DNA of 64,000 bases, taken from assembly GCA_036244855.1 (NCBI GenBank), contig BQKZ01000437.1:36254-100253 (forward strand), given 5' to 3'. The notes beneath the pieces were generated by a model that made no database searches, was not told the DNA's origin, and worked only from the letters and a program-made list of their open reading frames with translations. Position 1 is the stretch's first letter, and every line of letters starts with the position of its first letter. Origin of the DNA: Temnopleurus reevesii (lineage: Eukaryota; Echinodermata; Echinoidea; Temnopleuroida; Temnopleuridae). Both the position numbers and the translations under genes were made by a program. This document shows positions 1-10,644 of the stretch, in pieces.

Positions 1-24
1 CCCCCCTAAACCCCCCCCCCTCCA
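1..24. repeat. C-homopolymer tract at window edge
   Basis: Two runs of C (6 and 12) separated by 'taaa'. It belongs to a recurring class of G/C homopolymers in this window, several of which border assembly gaps. The unit does not repeat, so it is not a telomere. Confidence 0.8.
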
Positions 25-49
25 CGTAGATCTGCCACTGAAAAACACT

Positions 50-760
50 GGTGTTGAAATTCAACAACAACCAGAAGCTATATAGGACCACACCAGAAAA
101 TTGTAGAAATAACATCAGTTTGGAAACCATTTAATTTCAATATCAACTACAAGCAAAATACAAATCGGTCATGATCAACTTTGGCTCCGTACGTCCGACT
201 TGGTCTCCGTTCCTTTGTGTGTCCGTTCCACTGGATCAACGAAACGCTCTTTCATTATCATCAATGTCAATGGGGTTGAATTTATGTACACTGCAAAAAA
301 GAAAAAAAAAAACAAAAAAAAAACGACACTACACCAGAAAGTTTCAAACAACAACAATTGGTCTCCGTGCTAGCCTTTTACAATCCTTGCACGTTCATTT
401 GTGTGTCCGTTCCATTGGTTCACTTTGAATTCGTTTTTATGTATCATGAGCTGGTTCAACACCATTTATTTAAAATTGCTCTTCATGCAGTAAAAAGAAG
501 ACTGAATACAGCAGCCACACTGGAAAAAGAATCGTGTAAAACTTTACACAATCCATGATCTATATGTGATTCCAATTGAAAGATGTGATAAATAACAAAC
601 GCCTGAAAAAATTATGATAATTTAAACATTTTTTGGTGAACAGTTGAATTTCCAAACGGCACCAGTCGGTGTGAATATTAATTTTAATAAATTGAATTTA
701 TTCTAAACGGGTGTTAATTCAACACCTTTGTGATGTCGAGATCCCGGCTGGTGTGTAAAT
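50..760. repeat. Diverged repeat region with short palindromes
   Basis: Two stretches near 195-230 and 358-420 share 'ggtctccgt' and 'tttgtgtgtccgttcca', with 'acaccagaaa' near 90 and 332. Short palindromes based on ggtgtt/aacacc occur at about 50-66 and 708-726. This looks like remnants of a dispersed repeat. Small ORFs here contain simple-sequence lysine or phenylalanine runs and are not believable genes. Confidence 0.4.
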
Positions 761-1150
761 TAACCCCTGTGTTTGTGCATTTATCCTACTTTTTTGTTAC
801 ACCATGTATTTGATGGGCTTAGGATGTCCAAGGTCATGTGCATACACTGCGATGTAATTTACCAGCAAGACGTAACAACTCCGCACGCCAATAGATAATA
901 TCAATAAAGTAATAAAAGCGAATATTACATTGCATATATTGTGCTATCTCGCCGGCGACCTAACGCGAGTGAGCTAATGTCATAAACGAGAGAGGGTTTT
1001 GAGAGATTTATATGTGGTAGAAAAGAGAAGGAAGTTGTTTACTTTTTGTTCATAGTTGATATAGTTGAGATAGTGTCTTTACACATAGAGCGTTTAGATA
1101 CAAAATGACGATTACATTTTTGAAAAATTCGTATGCAAATTTCTACGAAT
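760..1150. other. Intergenic, nothing recognised
   Basis: AT-rich sequence with no coding pattern, RNA gene or clear repeat that I can see. Confidence 0.5.
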
Positions 1151-1154
1151 ATAA

Positions 1155-1605
1155 ATTAATGATGATGAATGATGAGGAGGAGGAGGAGGAGAAGGAGAAG
1201 GAGAAGGAGGAGGAAGAACATGATGATGATGGTGATGTGATGATGATGATGATGATGATAATGATGATGGTGATGGTATCGATGATGATGGTAATGACGA
1301 TGCTGATGTAGATTAGGACTATGATAATGGTTGTGACGATGAATGTGATGATGATGAATAGGATGTTGATGGCAGTGATGATAATGATGATGTTGATGAT
1401 GTTTATGAAGATGATGGTAATGATTGGCGTGATGATGCCGATGACGATGATAAAGATGATCATGATGATGATGATGGTGATGGTATCGATGATGATGGTG
1501 ATGATGATGATAGTGATTTTGTTCATGAGGATCGTCATGAGGGTGATGGTGGCAATATTGGTGTTGTTGATGATGATGTTGATGATGATTATGTCAATTT
1601 TAGTG
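1155..1605. repeat. Imperfect GAT/GAG trinucleotide repeat
   Basis: About 450 bp dominated by gatgat units with gag/gaa and interruptions. It opens long frames on both strands (Met/Val-rich on plus, Ile/Thr-rich on minus) purely from composition. These frames have no domain and should not be called genes. Confidence 0.9.
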
Positions 1606-2275
1606 ATGTGCCCCATTCGGCCCCAATTTGAGTAAAAGTTAACGCAACAAGGTGCATCATATTGGTGGGCAGAAAATACAACGCAATAGAACAAAGGAAA
1701 TGTTTTCATTCAGCTTTCACAATAGCTTAGAATAATATACACAAATATTATAAATGCAGGGCCAACTATCGTAAGCTAATAGCAGCTTGAAATGATAAAA
1801 GCCTAAACGAAAACTACATGAACTATAGTGATATAGTCACCATTAAGATAAACTTACAAGAAAAAAAGATGTAGAAACCACTTTAAGGTATAAATAATTG
1901 GGGAAAATGGTGAGAATGTGTGCGTGCGAGTGCACGTGCAGGTGAGGAATCTACGAAGCGTACCGAAAGAGAAGATATTTCTTCAACATGTTCAATAGAG
2001 CTTTAGAACTTAAATAAAAATAGAGCTCACCAAAAAAAAAAAAAAAAAAAAACACAATTTCCTAGTTAATTCACTGAACAGGTGAGATATCTTTTCGAAT
2101 TTGCTTCAGAGCATGACAGGGAAGGAAAATTGCCTCTCATGTCTAATGTTTCAATGGAAGTTGCTTACGTTGTGCAAATCATTTGTCTCTTCTGCTAACC
2201 CACAAAGTTAGACCTTATTACTATAACCACATGTTTTGTGTATGATAGATTGCCCAAACATTCAATGATAGACAA
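1606..2275. other. Intergenic, poly-A tract only
   Basis: No gene seen. An A homopolymer of about 20 lies near 2032-2052, possibly the tail of an old retroposed copy, but nothing upstream of it is recognisable. Confidence 0.5.
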
Positions 2276-2282
2276 ATGAAAT

Positions 2283-2462
2283 GGACACACACCCACACAC
2301 ACACAAACCCACTTCCGTAATCACTGACAGGCATATATGAACACACACACACGCATATCGTACACGTGCACACACACACACATATACATAACAAGGGCAA
2401 ACAGAGACACGCACACACGCATACACACATATACACACACACATACACACATACGTCCAAAC
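2283..2462. repeat. CA-rich dinucleotide repeat
   Basis: Interrupted (CA)n/(CACG)n/(CATA)n tracts across about 180 bp. They account for the Cys/Val-rich minus-strand frames here. Confidence 0.85.
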
Positions 2463-2469
2463 ACACATA

Positions 2470-3000
2470 ACACCCCCATAATATATACTTTATATATTCA
2501 TAATAACATATAGGCCTATACCGTGCAAGGAAGCAACGGCTTAAAACGATACTCAAGCATCTTTCGAAAACTCTTTCATAATCATGTTATGAGCATTTTT
2601 TTGGTGTGTGTTTTTTTTTTGCTTACGGTCATATCCATCTTTTGTGGCCCCTCCATACCCCAAATCCCATGCATATATATATCGCCCCTTTTCTGTTTTT
2701 CTCTCTATCAAACAGAATTCATTATGTTTGAAAACATGGACTATCGATTCGATTATGCCTTCTAAGTAATTTCTGAAAAAGATCGACGAAATATAATAGT
2801 TAGTGTAAGAATGTTACGAAATGTCCGCTATAAAATTTACAATAGATTCCTCTTAAGAGAATGAAATCGTGATTACAAAACTGCATTTACTACATGACAA
2901 CAAATTATAAGAAACAGTAACCTATGTAAAAACATATACATGTATATACAAATAATAAGTATTACGTCTTTAATATCAAATAAAATCTGTGCCATAAAAT
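2470..3000. other. Intergenic, nothing recognised
   Basis: AT-rich; contains 'taggcctat' at about 2512. The small open frames lack any recognisable protein feature. Confidence 0.5.
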
Positions 3001-3002
3001 AA

Positions 3003-3076
3003 ACGGAGGAATGGTGGAGAGAAAGAGGGAAAAAGAGGAGATGGATAAAAAGAGAGAAAGAGAAGGGATGGATGAA

Positions 3077-3107
<31 letters not shown>

Positions 3108-3150
3108 AAGAGAAGGAACGAGATAGAGAGCAAGATAGAGAGAGACAGAT
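3003..3150. repeat. GA-rich repeat
   Basis: Purine-rich tract with a (GA)n core at about 3076-3108. It produces a spurious Ser/Leu-rich minus-strand frame. Confidence 0.85.
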
Positions 3151-3399
3151 CAGATTCCGAAAGTGCTTGTATAGTTAGCCCTTAAAAAGCTGGAAAGAAT
3201 ATGGGACAGATATATTATTTCAGGGCTTATGATTATGAGTACTATGACTGTTTTTATAAATCACTATTAAGATTATCATGATTGTTTAATACTTCATTAT
3301 CATCAATTTCAGTTTTGTGCTATGATTGCGTTATGATCATTATTCATTATATTATAATTACTGCATTCGAGAGTCTTCCACAGTTATGACAGATCAATT

Positions 3400-3725
3400 A
3401 TTATCATTATTATTATTGATATTGATATTGTTATCATTATTGTTTGTGTGTGACGAGGAAATCGATGATGTTATATACAATAGTGTGCAATATTATATTG
3501 TATTCCCCTGTGAGTGTGGGTATGTATGTGTGTGTGTGTGTTAGGGAGTGGTGGGTGAGAGTTTATGCATTGCTATTATTATTGTTATCATTATTATCAT
3601 CATACTATTATAATTGCTTGTGTGATACAAAGAGATCGATGATCAAATAATATATACAGTGCAATATCATATTGTTTCTGATATGTCTGTGTTTCTGTGT
3701 GTGTTTGAGGGGGCGGTGGATGGGT
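3400..3725. repeat. Diverged tandem duplication, period about 173 bp
   Basis: A segment from about 3440 (tgtttgtgtg...gaaatcgatgatg...gtgcaatattatattgt) recurs from about 3613 (tgcttgtgtg...gagatcgatgatc...gtgcaatatcatattgt). Both copies end in a GT-rich stretch and are flanked by att/atc triplets. Insertions and deletions show that it is old. Confidence 0.6.
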
Positions 3726-3729
3726 GTAT

Positions 3730-4375
3730 TCATTATCCAAATCGTGTCGATTTTCCTTTTTTTAAAATTGATAGGTATCATGACAAGTATATTTGCCAAT
3801 AATTATTGTAAAGTTGCCATATATTACTCCTCCTCTTTCTATTCAGCTGAGTCTATTCCTAAAAAAACCCAATCTCAACCCGACTGTGTATTGAAGAGTT
3901 GTTAAAATATTCAAATCATAGCTCCAGGCAAGCGTATATTTAGAGGCCTTATTATACCACTATGACAAGTATTAATTCATTAGAAACCGTATGCCAATGC
4001 ACCCCGCGTGGCAATTGGTATATTAAACCTTGCGCAAACTCCAACCTCGCGAAAAGCCTCCTAAAGAGGCGCCACTATTTCTGCCCTATCATAAGCCCAA
4101 TCTATGGATGGCACGATTGAAGAATGAAGACTAAAAAATCATGGATTTCCCCCCCCTAGTTCGTCATCGTGTCTTTTCCCGTCGCCCTGTGAGAAAAGCA
4201 TAACGCAATTAACCCTTTCGTTCGGCGGGGAAAGGGAGGACGGGTAATGTACAAGTTTGAAACATCTCATCCGGAATGCATACGTGCTTATTGTCATCCC
4301 AAAACCTTTCTCCAAATAGAACACACAAATGATGCGAGTCCATGAGACATAGCGATGTGTAACTTACACACAGTC
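3730..4375. other. Intergenic, nothing recognised
   Basis: No coding or repeat structure that I can support. GC content rises towards the right end, approaching the Kv1 locus. Confidence 0.45.
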
Positions 4376-4379
4376 AGCT

Positions 4380-5000
4380 GTTAGCGCGAATACCGCGCCC
4401 GCGTGTACATGGCCATGTAGACAACGCTACGGGTTTAGCATATATTATGTTCATCGACTAAAATTGCGCCAAGTTGCCGTCGCTGTTTCTTCATTTAGCG
4501 GCCCGTAGCAAATACACTGGAAGTCAGCGCCTAACCATTCACGTTTACGGAGGAGAATAGCCAAGCAGCAAGCCAGCCCGAGCGCTGCTGGCGATATACG
4601 AGTTCATGCTACCTCGACTATTTTAAACTCGCTGCCGCCATTATTGTGTGGTGTGGTGTGCGGTTTGAATGGATGTATCGAAGCTACGTTAGATCTGAAC
4701 ATAGTACCGCATAACGGCCAAGCCCTGCATGGCTGCCAGACCTCTGAATAACAACTCGCTTGCGGCTCAAACAATGAAACATGGAGTGTTCTTATCTCGT
4801 CATTGACAGGGGGAGGGGTCGAAGCCCTAATCGGTAGCAACATTTGAATCTTTTCCAAGACTCTAATCGCTTTATATCCAGACACTTGCGAGGAAAATAA
4901 CAAGGATACATTTGGATTCGTACACGAACGTTTATATCAAGGCGATATTTACTCAGTGCTGCTACATGAGACGTATATAACCCGAGAAGGCAAATGCAAT
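4380..5000 (+). promoter_or_regulatory. Candidate Kv1 promoter region
   Basis: GC- and CpG-richer than the surroundings (for example around 4380-4620), lying directly upstream of the proposed untranslated exon. A TATA-like tatataa sits at 4974-4980, which would place a start near 5005, and a palindrome tacatggccatgta lies near 4406-4419. Assignment rests on position and composition only. Confidence 0.3.
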
Positions 5001-5004
5001 GGAA

Positions 5005-5264
5005 AATAGTGATGGGGATTGATGAATGAGAGTGAACAACATCTAATTCTTCCTATCATGCAACTTCCGGAAATTAGAATTTCAGAAAAATCCGCAAGAA
5101 ATCGCTTTTAATCGCTTGGAAATCTGGATCATTTGCTAATATCGTGTTAATTACATTTTGTTGTGTTTGGTTGTCAATGTTTTATATTTGCTCTTTTGGG
5201 ATAAATGTAATACTGAGCCAGGAGAAGAATCTAGTAGGGGTGTTTGTCATTTGGTGTTTTTATG
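5005..5264 (+). other. Candidate 5' untranslated exon of Kv1
   Basis: The right boundary is a consensus splice donor, atg|gtaagt at 5264/5265. The left boundary is a guess, placed about 25 nt after the TATA-like site. Joined to the acceptor at 5637/5638, the last two exon bases (tg) and the first base of the next exon (a) form TGA in the Kv1 frame, so the exon would be untranslated with respect to Kv1. Untranslated first exons ahead of an intron-free coding exon are common in vertebrate Kv1 genes. Confidence 0.4.
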
Positions 5265-5637
5265 GTAAGTAAAAATCTAACTTTCCCACGATCCAGCCCC
5301 AATCTAGAGCCACAGTTAGTTAACCATCACACAGCTGGTTCGAAAAGTAAGTAAACGAAAACAAATTGAAACCTTGGTTGTTTCAAAGTAATAATGATGT
5401 AATTTGTGCACGGAATTAACAGTGTTTTATTTTTTGATTGAGCCTTAATCTCTATTTAGAGATACACATTTGTCTTTCCTGTAGTTGACCTCAACAAAAC
5501 GCGGCTACTGGAGGCCGTCGCAAGCAAATCCAACACATCCCCCTTACCCCTTCCCCCTTTATATTGCACACTGCGCTTTATAAAGAACTGCCATTTTATT
5601 CAAATGCGCTTGTATTTTTCTTTCTTAATCGGTACAG
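5265..5637 (+). other. Candidate 5'UTR intron of Kv1
   Basis: 373-bp GT-AG interval: gtaagt at 5265, and a pyrimidine-rich run (5611-5630) leading to tacag at 5633-5637. A second good acceptor, tttcctgtag, ends at 5484; using it would lengthen the exon and add an out-of-frame ATG at 5604. The sequence alone cannot decide between them. Confidence 0.4.
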
Positions 5638-5785
5638 ACCAACCGCCACCATTTTCAATAAAATAGATTTAATCGAGCGCTGGGGGTTAAACCCTGCCTG
5701 GTCTCGCTCGAAAAACAGACAGAATAGATCGTGGGGGCGATCCAATAAACCCAAAACCTTGGCGCCCTCAACGGCAAGTCCAAGG

Positions 5786-7489
5786 ATGGAAGCGGCAATG
5801 GCAGGGCTGGAGGCTGCGTCGGGAAACCCGTACGCCTCCACCCCAAGGCACTACGGCAGGTCCATGTCACACACTCCGCCCGGAGGCACCATCGGGGGTG
5901 CAATGAGCAACTGTCGGTCGCTACCACGCCTCCTAGAGCAGGGCGGTGACAACAGCGATAGCGAGGATGACATGGCAAGTGAGGATCCAGGATGGGAAAG
6001 AGTTGTCATCAACGTCAGTGGACTACACTACGAAACGCACCTCAAAACTCTGAACCAGTTCCCGAACACATTACTGGGTAACCCAGAGAGAAGAATCCGG
6101 TACTTTGACCCTATACGGAATGAGTACTTCTTCGACCGCAACCGACCAAGTTTCGACGCCATTTTGTACTACTATCAGAGCGGAGGGCGGTTGCGGAGAC
6201 CCGTCAACGTACCGATAGATGTCTTCACAGAGGAAATAAAATTCTACGAACTTGGCGATGAAGCGATGACAAAGTACCGCGAGGACGAGGGGTTCATTCA
6301 AGATGAGGAAAAAGTATTGCCTACGAATCCTTTTCAAAAGAAAATGTGGCTTCTATTTGAATATCCCGAGTCTTCTAGAATGGCACGTGTAGTAGCGGTA
6401 ATATCTGTAACTGTAATCCTTATATCCATCGTAATCTTCTGTATGGAAACAATGCCCGAGTTCAAAGACGCCCGTAAGATGACCGAGAGTGGGTCAGGGG
6501 TAACGTCATGTGGGGAGACACTGGCGACTACGGTGCCCACACCCACACAGTCAGGCAATAGAACGTTATCCATGGAGGAAGCAGATGCCGCCGTTAAAAG
6601 TGCAGAACTGGCGGCATACTTTCGCCACCCGTTCTTTGTTATCGAGACCTGCTGCATTGTTTGGTTCACTTTCGAGATCTTGGTTCGCTTCCTATCGAGC
6701 CCGAGCAAATTGGCCTTTGCAAAAAACGTAATGAATATCATTGACATTATAGCAGTACTTCCATATTTCATACAAGTGGGTACCATGATCGCACAGTCCT
6801 CCACTGACACCAACAGCCAGGCTATGTCCTTAGCCATCCTTCGTGTTATCCGACTTGTACGCGTCTTCAGAATATTCAAGTTATCGAGACACTCTCGGGG
6901 CTTGCAAATCTTGGGTCGAACTTTAAAGGCTAGCATGCGGGAGCTGGGCCTTCTCATATTCTTCCTATGTATCGGCGTTGTGTTATACTCTAGCGCCGTG
7001 TATTTCGCCGATGCGGATAGTTCCGATGAGAACGGCGAGCCGATCTTTAAGAGTATCCCCGACGCGTTCTGGTGGGCGGTGGTGACAATGACCACGGTAG
7101 GCTACGGGGATATGAAACCGAAGAGTACGGGTGCTAAAATCGTAGGATCGCTGTGCGCAATCACGGGCGTATTAACAATCGCCTTACCCGTGCCTGTAAT
7201 CGTGTCCAATTTCAATTATTTCTACCATAGGGAGGCAGACAGCGAGGACTCCTCGAACTACTCACATGTATCCAGCTGCCCGTTCCAACAGGCGCCCTCA
7301 ATCGACGATAAAAGTGAAGGTAATAGCGAGTTGGATCAGCATGATTTTGTGGAGATGGAAGAGGGGCTGTTAGAGTCCACCTCTAGTAGAAAGTCAAATC
7401 ACAACGGCAATTCCAGACCTAATAATGTCCAAGGAAATTGTATAAGAAATAATAATCTAAAAATGTTAAGCATAGAAACGGACGTCTAA
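5786..7489 (+). CDS. KCNA: Kv1 (Shaker-type) voltage-gated K+ channel alpha subunit
   Basis: 567 aa; a plasma-membrane channel that assembles as a tetramer and opens on depolarisation. Seen in order: T1 tetramerisation domain (~72-165, with NVSGL, the FDP...NEYFFDR block and FYELGDEA); S1 (~201-222); S1-S2 linker with an N-glycosylation site NRT at 258; S2 (~283-302); S3 (~314-331); S4 (~347-368) with R353, R356, R359, R362, K365, R368; S5 (~386-408); pore helix and filter TTVGYGD (436-442); S6 with the PVP kink (468-470); C-terminal PDZ ligand ETDV (564-567). Similarity to Shaker and vertebrate Kv1 is near-continuous from T1 to S6, and no intron interrupts the coding region. The open frame extends upstream to about 5564, but that codon is TTG and no in-frame ATG occurs before 5786, which has a strong context (aaggATGg). 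An ATG four codons later (5798) is an alternative. K444 in the outer pore is notable. Family certain; start likely. Confidence 0.96.
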   Translation: MEAAMAGLEAASGNPYASTPRHYGRSMSHTPPGGTIGGAMSNCRSLPRLLEQGGDNSDSEDDMASEDPGWERVVINVSGLHYETHLKTLNQFPNTLLGNPERRIRYFDPIRNEYFFDRNRPSFDAILYYYQSGGRLRRPVNVPIDVFTEEIKFYELGDEAMTKYREDEGFIQDEEKVLPTNPFQKKMWLLFEYPESSRMARVVAVISVTVILISIVIFCMETMPEFKDARKMTESGSGVTSCGETLATTVPTPTQSGNRTLSMEEADAAVKSAELAAYFRHPFFVIETCCIVWFTFEILVRFLSSPSKLAFAKNVMNIIDIIAVLPYFIQVGTMIAQSSTDTNSQAMSLAILRVIRLVRVFRIFKLSRHSRGLQILGRTLKASMRELGLLIFFLCIGVVLYSSAVYFADADSSDENGEPIFKSIPDAFWWAVVTMTTVGYGDMKPKSTGAKIVGSLCAITGVLTIALPVPVIVSNFNYFYHREADSEDSSNYSHVSSCPFQQAPSIDDKSEGNSELDQHDFVEMEEGLLESTSSRKSNHNGNSRPNNVQGNCIRNNNLKMLSIETDV

Positions 7490-7900
7490 CAAAGGCGTTG
7501 GTTTTCTTTTTGATACGTTATGCATAATTGTGAAACTTGCCACTAGTACCTTCTGTGCGTTCGGCGCAAATCGAATGTCTCGTTAAATGTTGGTTCTTCC
7601 CAAAATTACGCTTTCACGAAATGCAATATGTGGGACTGTTTACATAAAGTCCATGCCAGATAGTTCAGTAATGCAGTTCCGTACGCTCTCTGTAGATCAG
7701 AAAACATAACATGTCCCAATAACACATGAAATTCATTTATGTAAATCATTCAAACCATTGCCAATGCTTTACAGAAACAAATCAAGTTATTAAACAGAGA
7801 TACAATCATGAATATCAATTGCCAAATTAACATTTTCACGTCGTAATTAAAATCGAACATGCAAATGTTTAAATTTGCCGTATTGTCTAAGCTCCTTTTA
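7490..7900 (+). other. Probable Kv1 3' untranslated region
   Basis: AT-rich sequence after the stop. Possible polyadenylation signals are attaaa at 7789 and 7846; aataaa occurs later at 8360 and 8399. None can be chosen without transcript data. Confidence 0.4.
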
Positions 7901-8040
7901 TTTAAAAGTCAATCTAGATTATAGTCAGTGATCAATTGAATTAGATTAGAATTCTAAATCTAAGACAAAGCTTTATTACGCGATTTTCAATCCAATTTTA
8001 GGTTCGTCCCTGACTACAATCTATTAGATTGACTTTTAAC
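7901..8040. mobile_element. Foldback (MITE-like) element, about 140 bp
   Basis: Inverted arms: ttaaaagtcaatcta at the left end (7902) and tagattgacttttaa at the right end (8025-8039). Pairing continues inward through a shared tagtcag block (to about 7928 and from about 8008). A smaller palindrome around agaattct sits inside. There is no coding capacity. It may be transcribed within the Kv1 3'UTR. Confidence 0.65.
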
Positions 8041-8258
8041 CCAGGAATTTAGAGAGTATTCTTTAAAAAAAGTCAAAACTGTGCCTTGTTCGTCAATAAT
8101 ACTTTCTTCATAGACTTCCCAAATAAGTCTTAAGAAATCGAAGCAGTTGGAACTTAAGTATTTCATTACATAACATGATTTTTGTTATACATGATTTCGA
8201 ATAACTCTGTAAAATTGCTCTATGCGTCGTATTACTTAATTATAAGAGCTGCCATCTA

Positions 8259-8332
8259 ATATAATAATAATAATAATAATAGCAATTTATATAGCGCATA
8301 ATAATTAGGGAAATTCTTTATGCGCTTTACAA
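8259..8332 (-). mobile_element. 5'-truncated SINE tail
   Basis: Read on the minus strand it ends gcgctatataaattgc followed by (att)n, with gtaaagcgcataaag upstream. This is the same 3' tail as the longer SINEs near 39.7-40.0 kb and 60.5-60.8 kb. Confidence 0.6.
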
Positions 8333-8334
8333 AC

Positions 8335-10390
8335 AAATATATATTTGAAATGACAGAAGAATAAAAATAATGATTGACCAAGAAGTTAGAAAGTATACAA
8401 TAAAATTTATACCTAAAAATAAGTCTAAAGAAACGTCACATAAAAGAGCAGAGAGCAGCAAATTTCCAGCCATGTTGACAAGCCAATACACGTGTACAAT
8501 GCAACATTAAAAAAAACATGCAGTAGCAAATTTACTACCTGGATACAAAATTGTTTAAATGCTTCAACATCCAATACATTGTTCAGATTTATTCATTGCA
8601 GGTTAGAAGAAAAAAATCCTTTCGTCAGCGCTTGTAATAGGTAGAAGTATAGTTTCCATTTGAAACAGTTGTAAAACATATATGATAATCTAATATACAG
8701 TATGGAAAGTGAACCCTTTAAATGCCCCCCTAAACATGTATACCCAAAACCATTTTCTCAATTTACGTATAGTATTTTCAGTGAGGTTTTTTTTTGCAAT
8801 TGGTCATGTTTATAATACGCTCTATGTATGAACATTATTGCAGTTTATCTAGGTTTACTACAGGTCACTTTCGAGCTTAGATTCATTATTTTTTCCTATC
8901 CATTGTAAATAAGGTAATATTTATATTTGCATTTATAATGTTTTTATATAAAAATATAAATGTACAAAAATATAAAACTAAATATACTCTCAATACATAG
9001 GACAAAAATCCTCTATGCATATATATGAACAAAAATATAATTGGTGAGCTATCGTGATTTAGTGGTTGTTAGAATAGATTTTACCTAAAAGTTCAAACAA
9101 TTGGCGATGAAGAAATAAGATAATTTTCTTTACAGAGAGCAAAAACTAACGGGACTTGGTAGAAAGTAGATGTAAAATATTCATATATTATTCACTGATG
9201 CTTGATAGCTGACGAAATATTTCAATAGCATATCAGAATAAACATTGATTCAATAGATAAAAAATCAAAGTAGACATATAAACATAATTATACGCGATTC
9301 GAAACCGCAAAAGTGAGTATTAAGAATATCAAAAGTTAACATTAAAAGGCTAAGCAGAAGATTTCTTATTATTTGTTACTCTATTACAAAGCTACATGTA
9401 TTTTGCATTTTCTTTACTCAAGAAAATTATTCACTTTACAACTTACTATTAAGTAAAACAACTTCGCAATAATCTGAAATACCGATATCGAGTGGTGAAA
9501 CATTAAATGATTTTGTGAAAGATTTACTACAAAATGAAAGTAAGGCAGTCCCACACACAAACACACACATATTCACACACATGCACATAGACAAGAACAT
9601 GCACGCAAAAATAAAGATATTGCACTATCAAACTTCATATGTTTATACGTGGTGGTGATGATGAGGACGACCCAATATTCTGTATGTACATCTTAACTTG
9701 TGTACTATGTGTACATCCTAAATATTAAGTTACATGTTAACATTGAATTGAATTGCTTGTGTAAGATTAAAAGAAAATGATGAACACGACAAATGTAACG
9801 ATTGATATTCAAATGCTAACTTTGCAGCATTGATCCAAATTGGAATAACATGAAATACATTCTTGTTCACCCCAAACCGGAAAACAAAAGAAATATGCGA
9901 ATGATAGGAAGCAGACGCAATCGTATTTTAGGATTCATAAACATCTTTAAATTATTACTAATCGAGGTTTGCATGTAGTTCTGAGTGTATGTACATGCGT
10001 GTATAAATCACAGACGATTATTACCCCCCCCCCCCCGGATTCACCTTAATACGAAAAAATTGATCTCATGTAATTCAATTTTTCAACAATGAAAATCCCT
10101 TTGGGAACTGAGCGAGCCCCAATTCATGTCCCCCAGACGAAAATACGTTAATGTTGCAGATCCAATTTGAACGCAGGCTACATCACTGACAGCTGTCGAT
10201 AGTCATTCGATAATGCATTCCAATACAAAGATAATGTCAGAGCCTTTGCTGAACAAATCTTTTTAAAAGTTCGACAGCTGACTTCGACAAACATATGCTT
10301 GGAATATATTTCATTTTCAATTACATGCGCAACCATTTCATGTTGCAAACGAATGTTATCAACTGGCATATTCTTTAACGTATATCACTT
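8335..10390. other. Intergenic, AT-rich, no gene
   Basis: About 2 kb without coding pattern. It holds a short CA-rich stretch (9550-9605) and a run of 13 C at 10024-10036. Otherwise nothing recognised. Confidence 0.5.
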
Positions 10391-10392
10391 GG

Positions 10393-10643
10393 TTAAAGCC
10401 GAGTCACACATTTGCGTTTTAGTCTGCGTCGGCTTAGCGTTTTTAAAAATCAAATACGCTCCCCGTACGCATGGTATACGCCGATCAGATGGTGGACTGA
10501 CGTTTACCTTGTGCTCAAGGAGAGTACGCCGAACGTCAGTCCACCGTGTACCTCCGTCTTTGTGCGTCCTTGGAGCGTTTTTAAATGTAAAACATCGCTT
10601 TGCCGACGCGGACTAAAACGTGAAGGTGTGAGTCTGCCTTTAG
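10393..10643. mobile_element. Foldback element, family A copy 1
   Basis: Nearly the whole 250 bp pairs with itself. The outer arms read taaagccgagtcacac and, on the other strand, taaaggcagactcacac. Both continue with cgttttagtcYgcgtcggc. An inner stem uses ggtggactgacgtt and aacgtcagtccacc. The ends are flanked by TA. Other copies lie at 36.1 and 58.9 kb. Two short open frames here are by-products of the element. Confidence 0.8.
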
Positions 10644-10644
10644 C

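Noticed and set aside
1..24. Telomere-like C-rich start with 'taaa'
   Set aside because: There is no repeating unit; it is a plain C homopolymer with one interruption.
1143..1709. 188-codon minus-strand frame and overlapping plus-strand frames
   Set aside because: They arise from the GAT trinucleotide repeat (Ile/Thr/Met-rich) and contain no domain.
5564..5785. Upstream extension of the Kv1 frame by 74 codons
   Set aside because: The first codon is TTG, no in-frame ATG exists before 5786, the extra sequence is unlike any Kv1 N-terminus, and an acceptor-like site lies inside it. It is best read as intron and 5'UTR.
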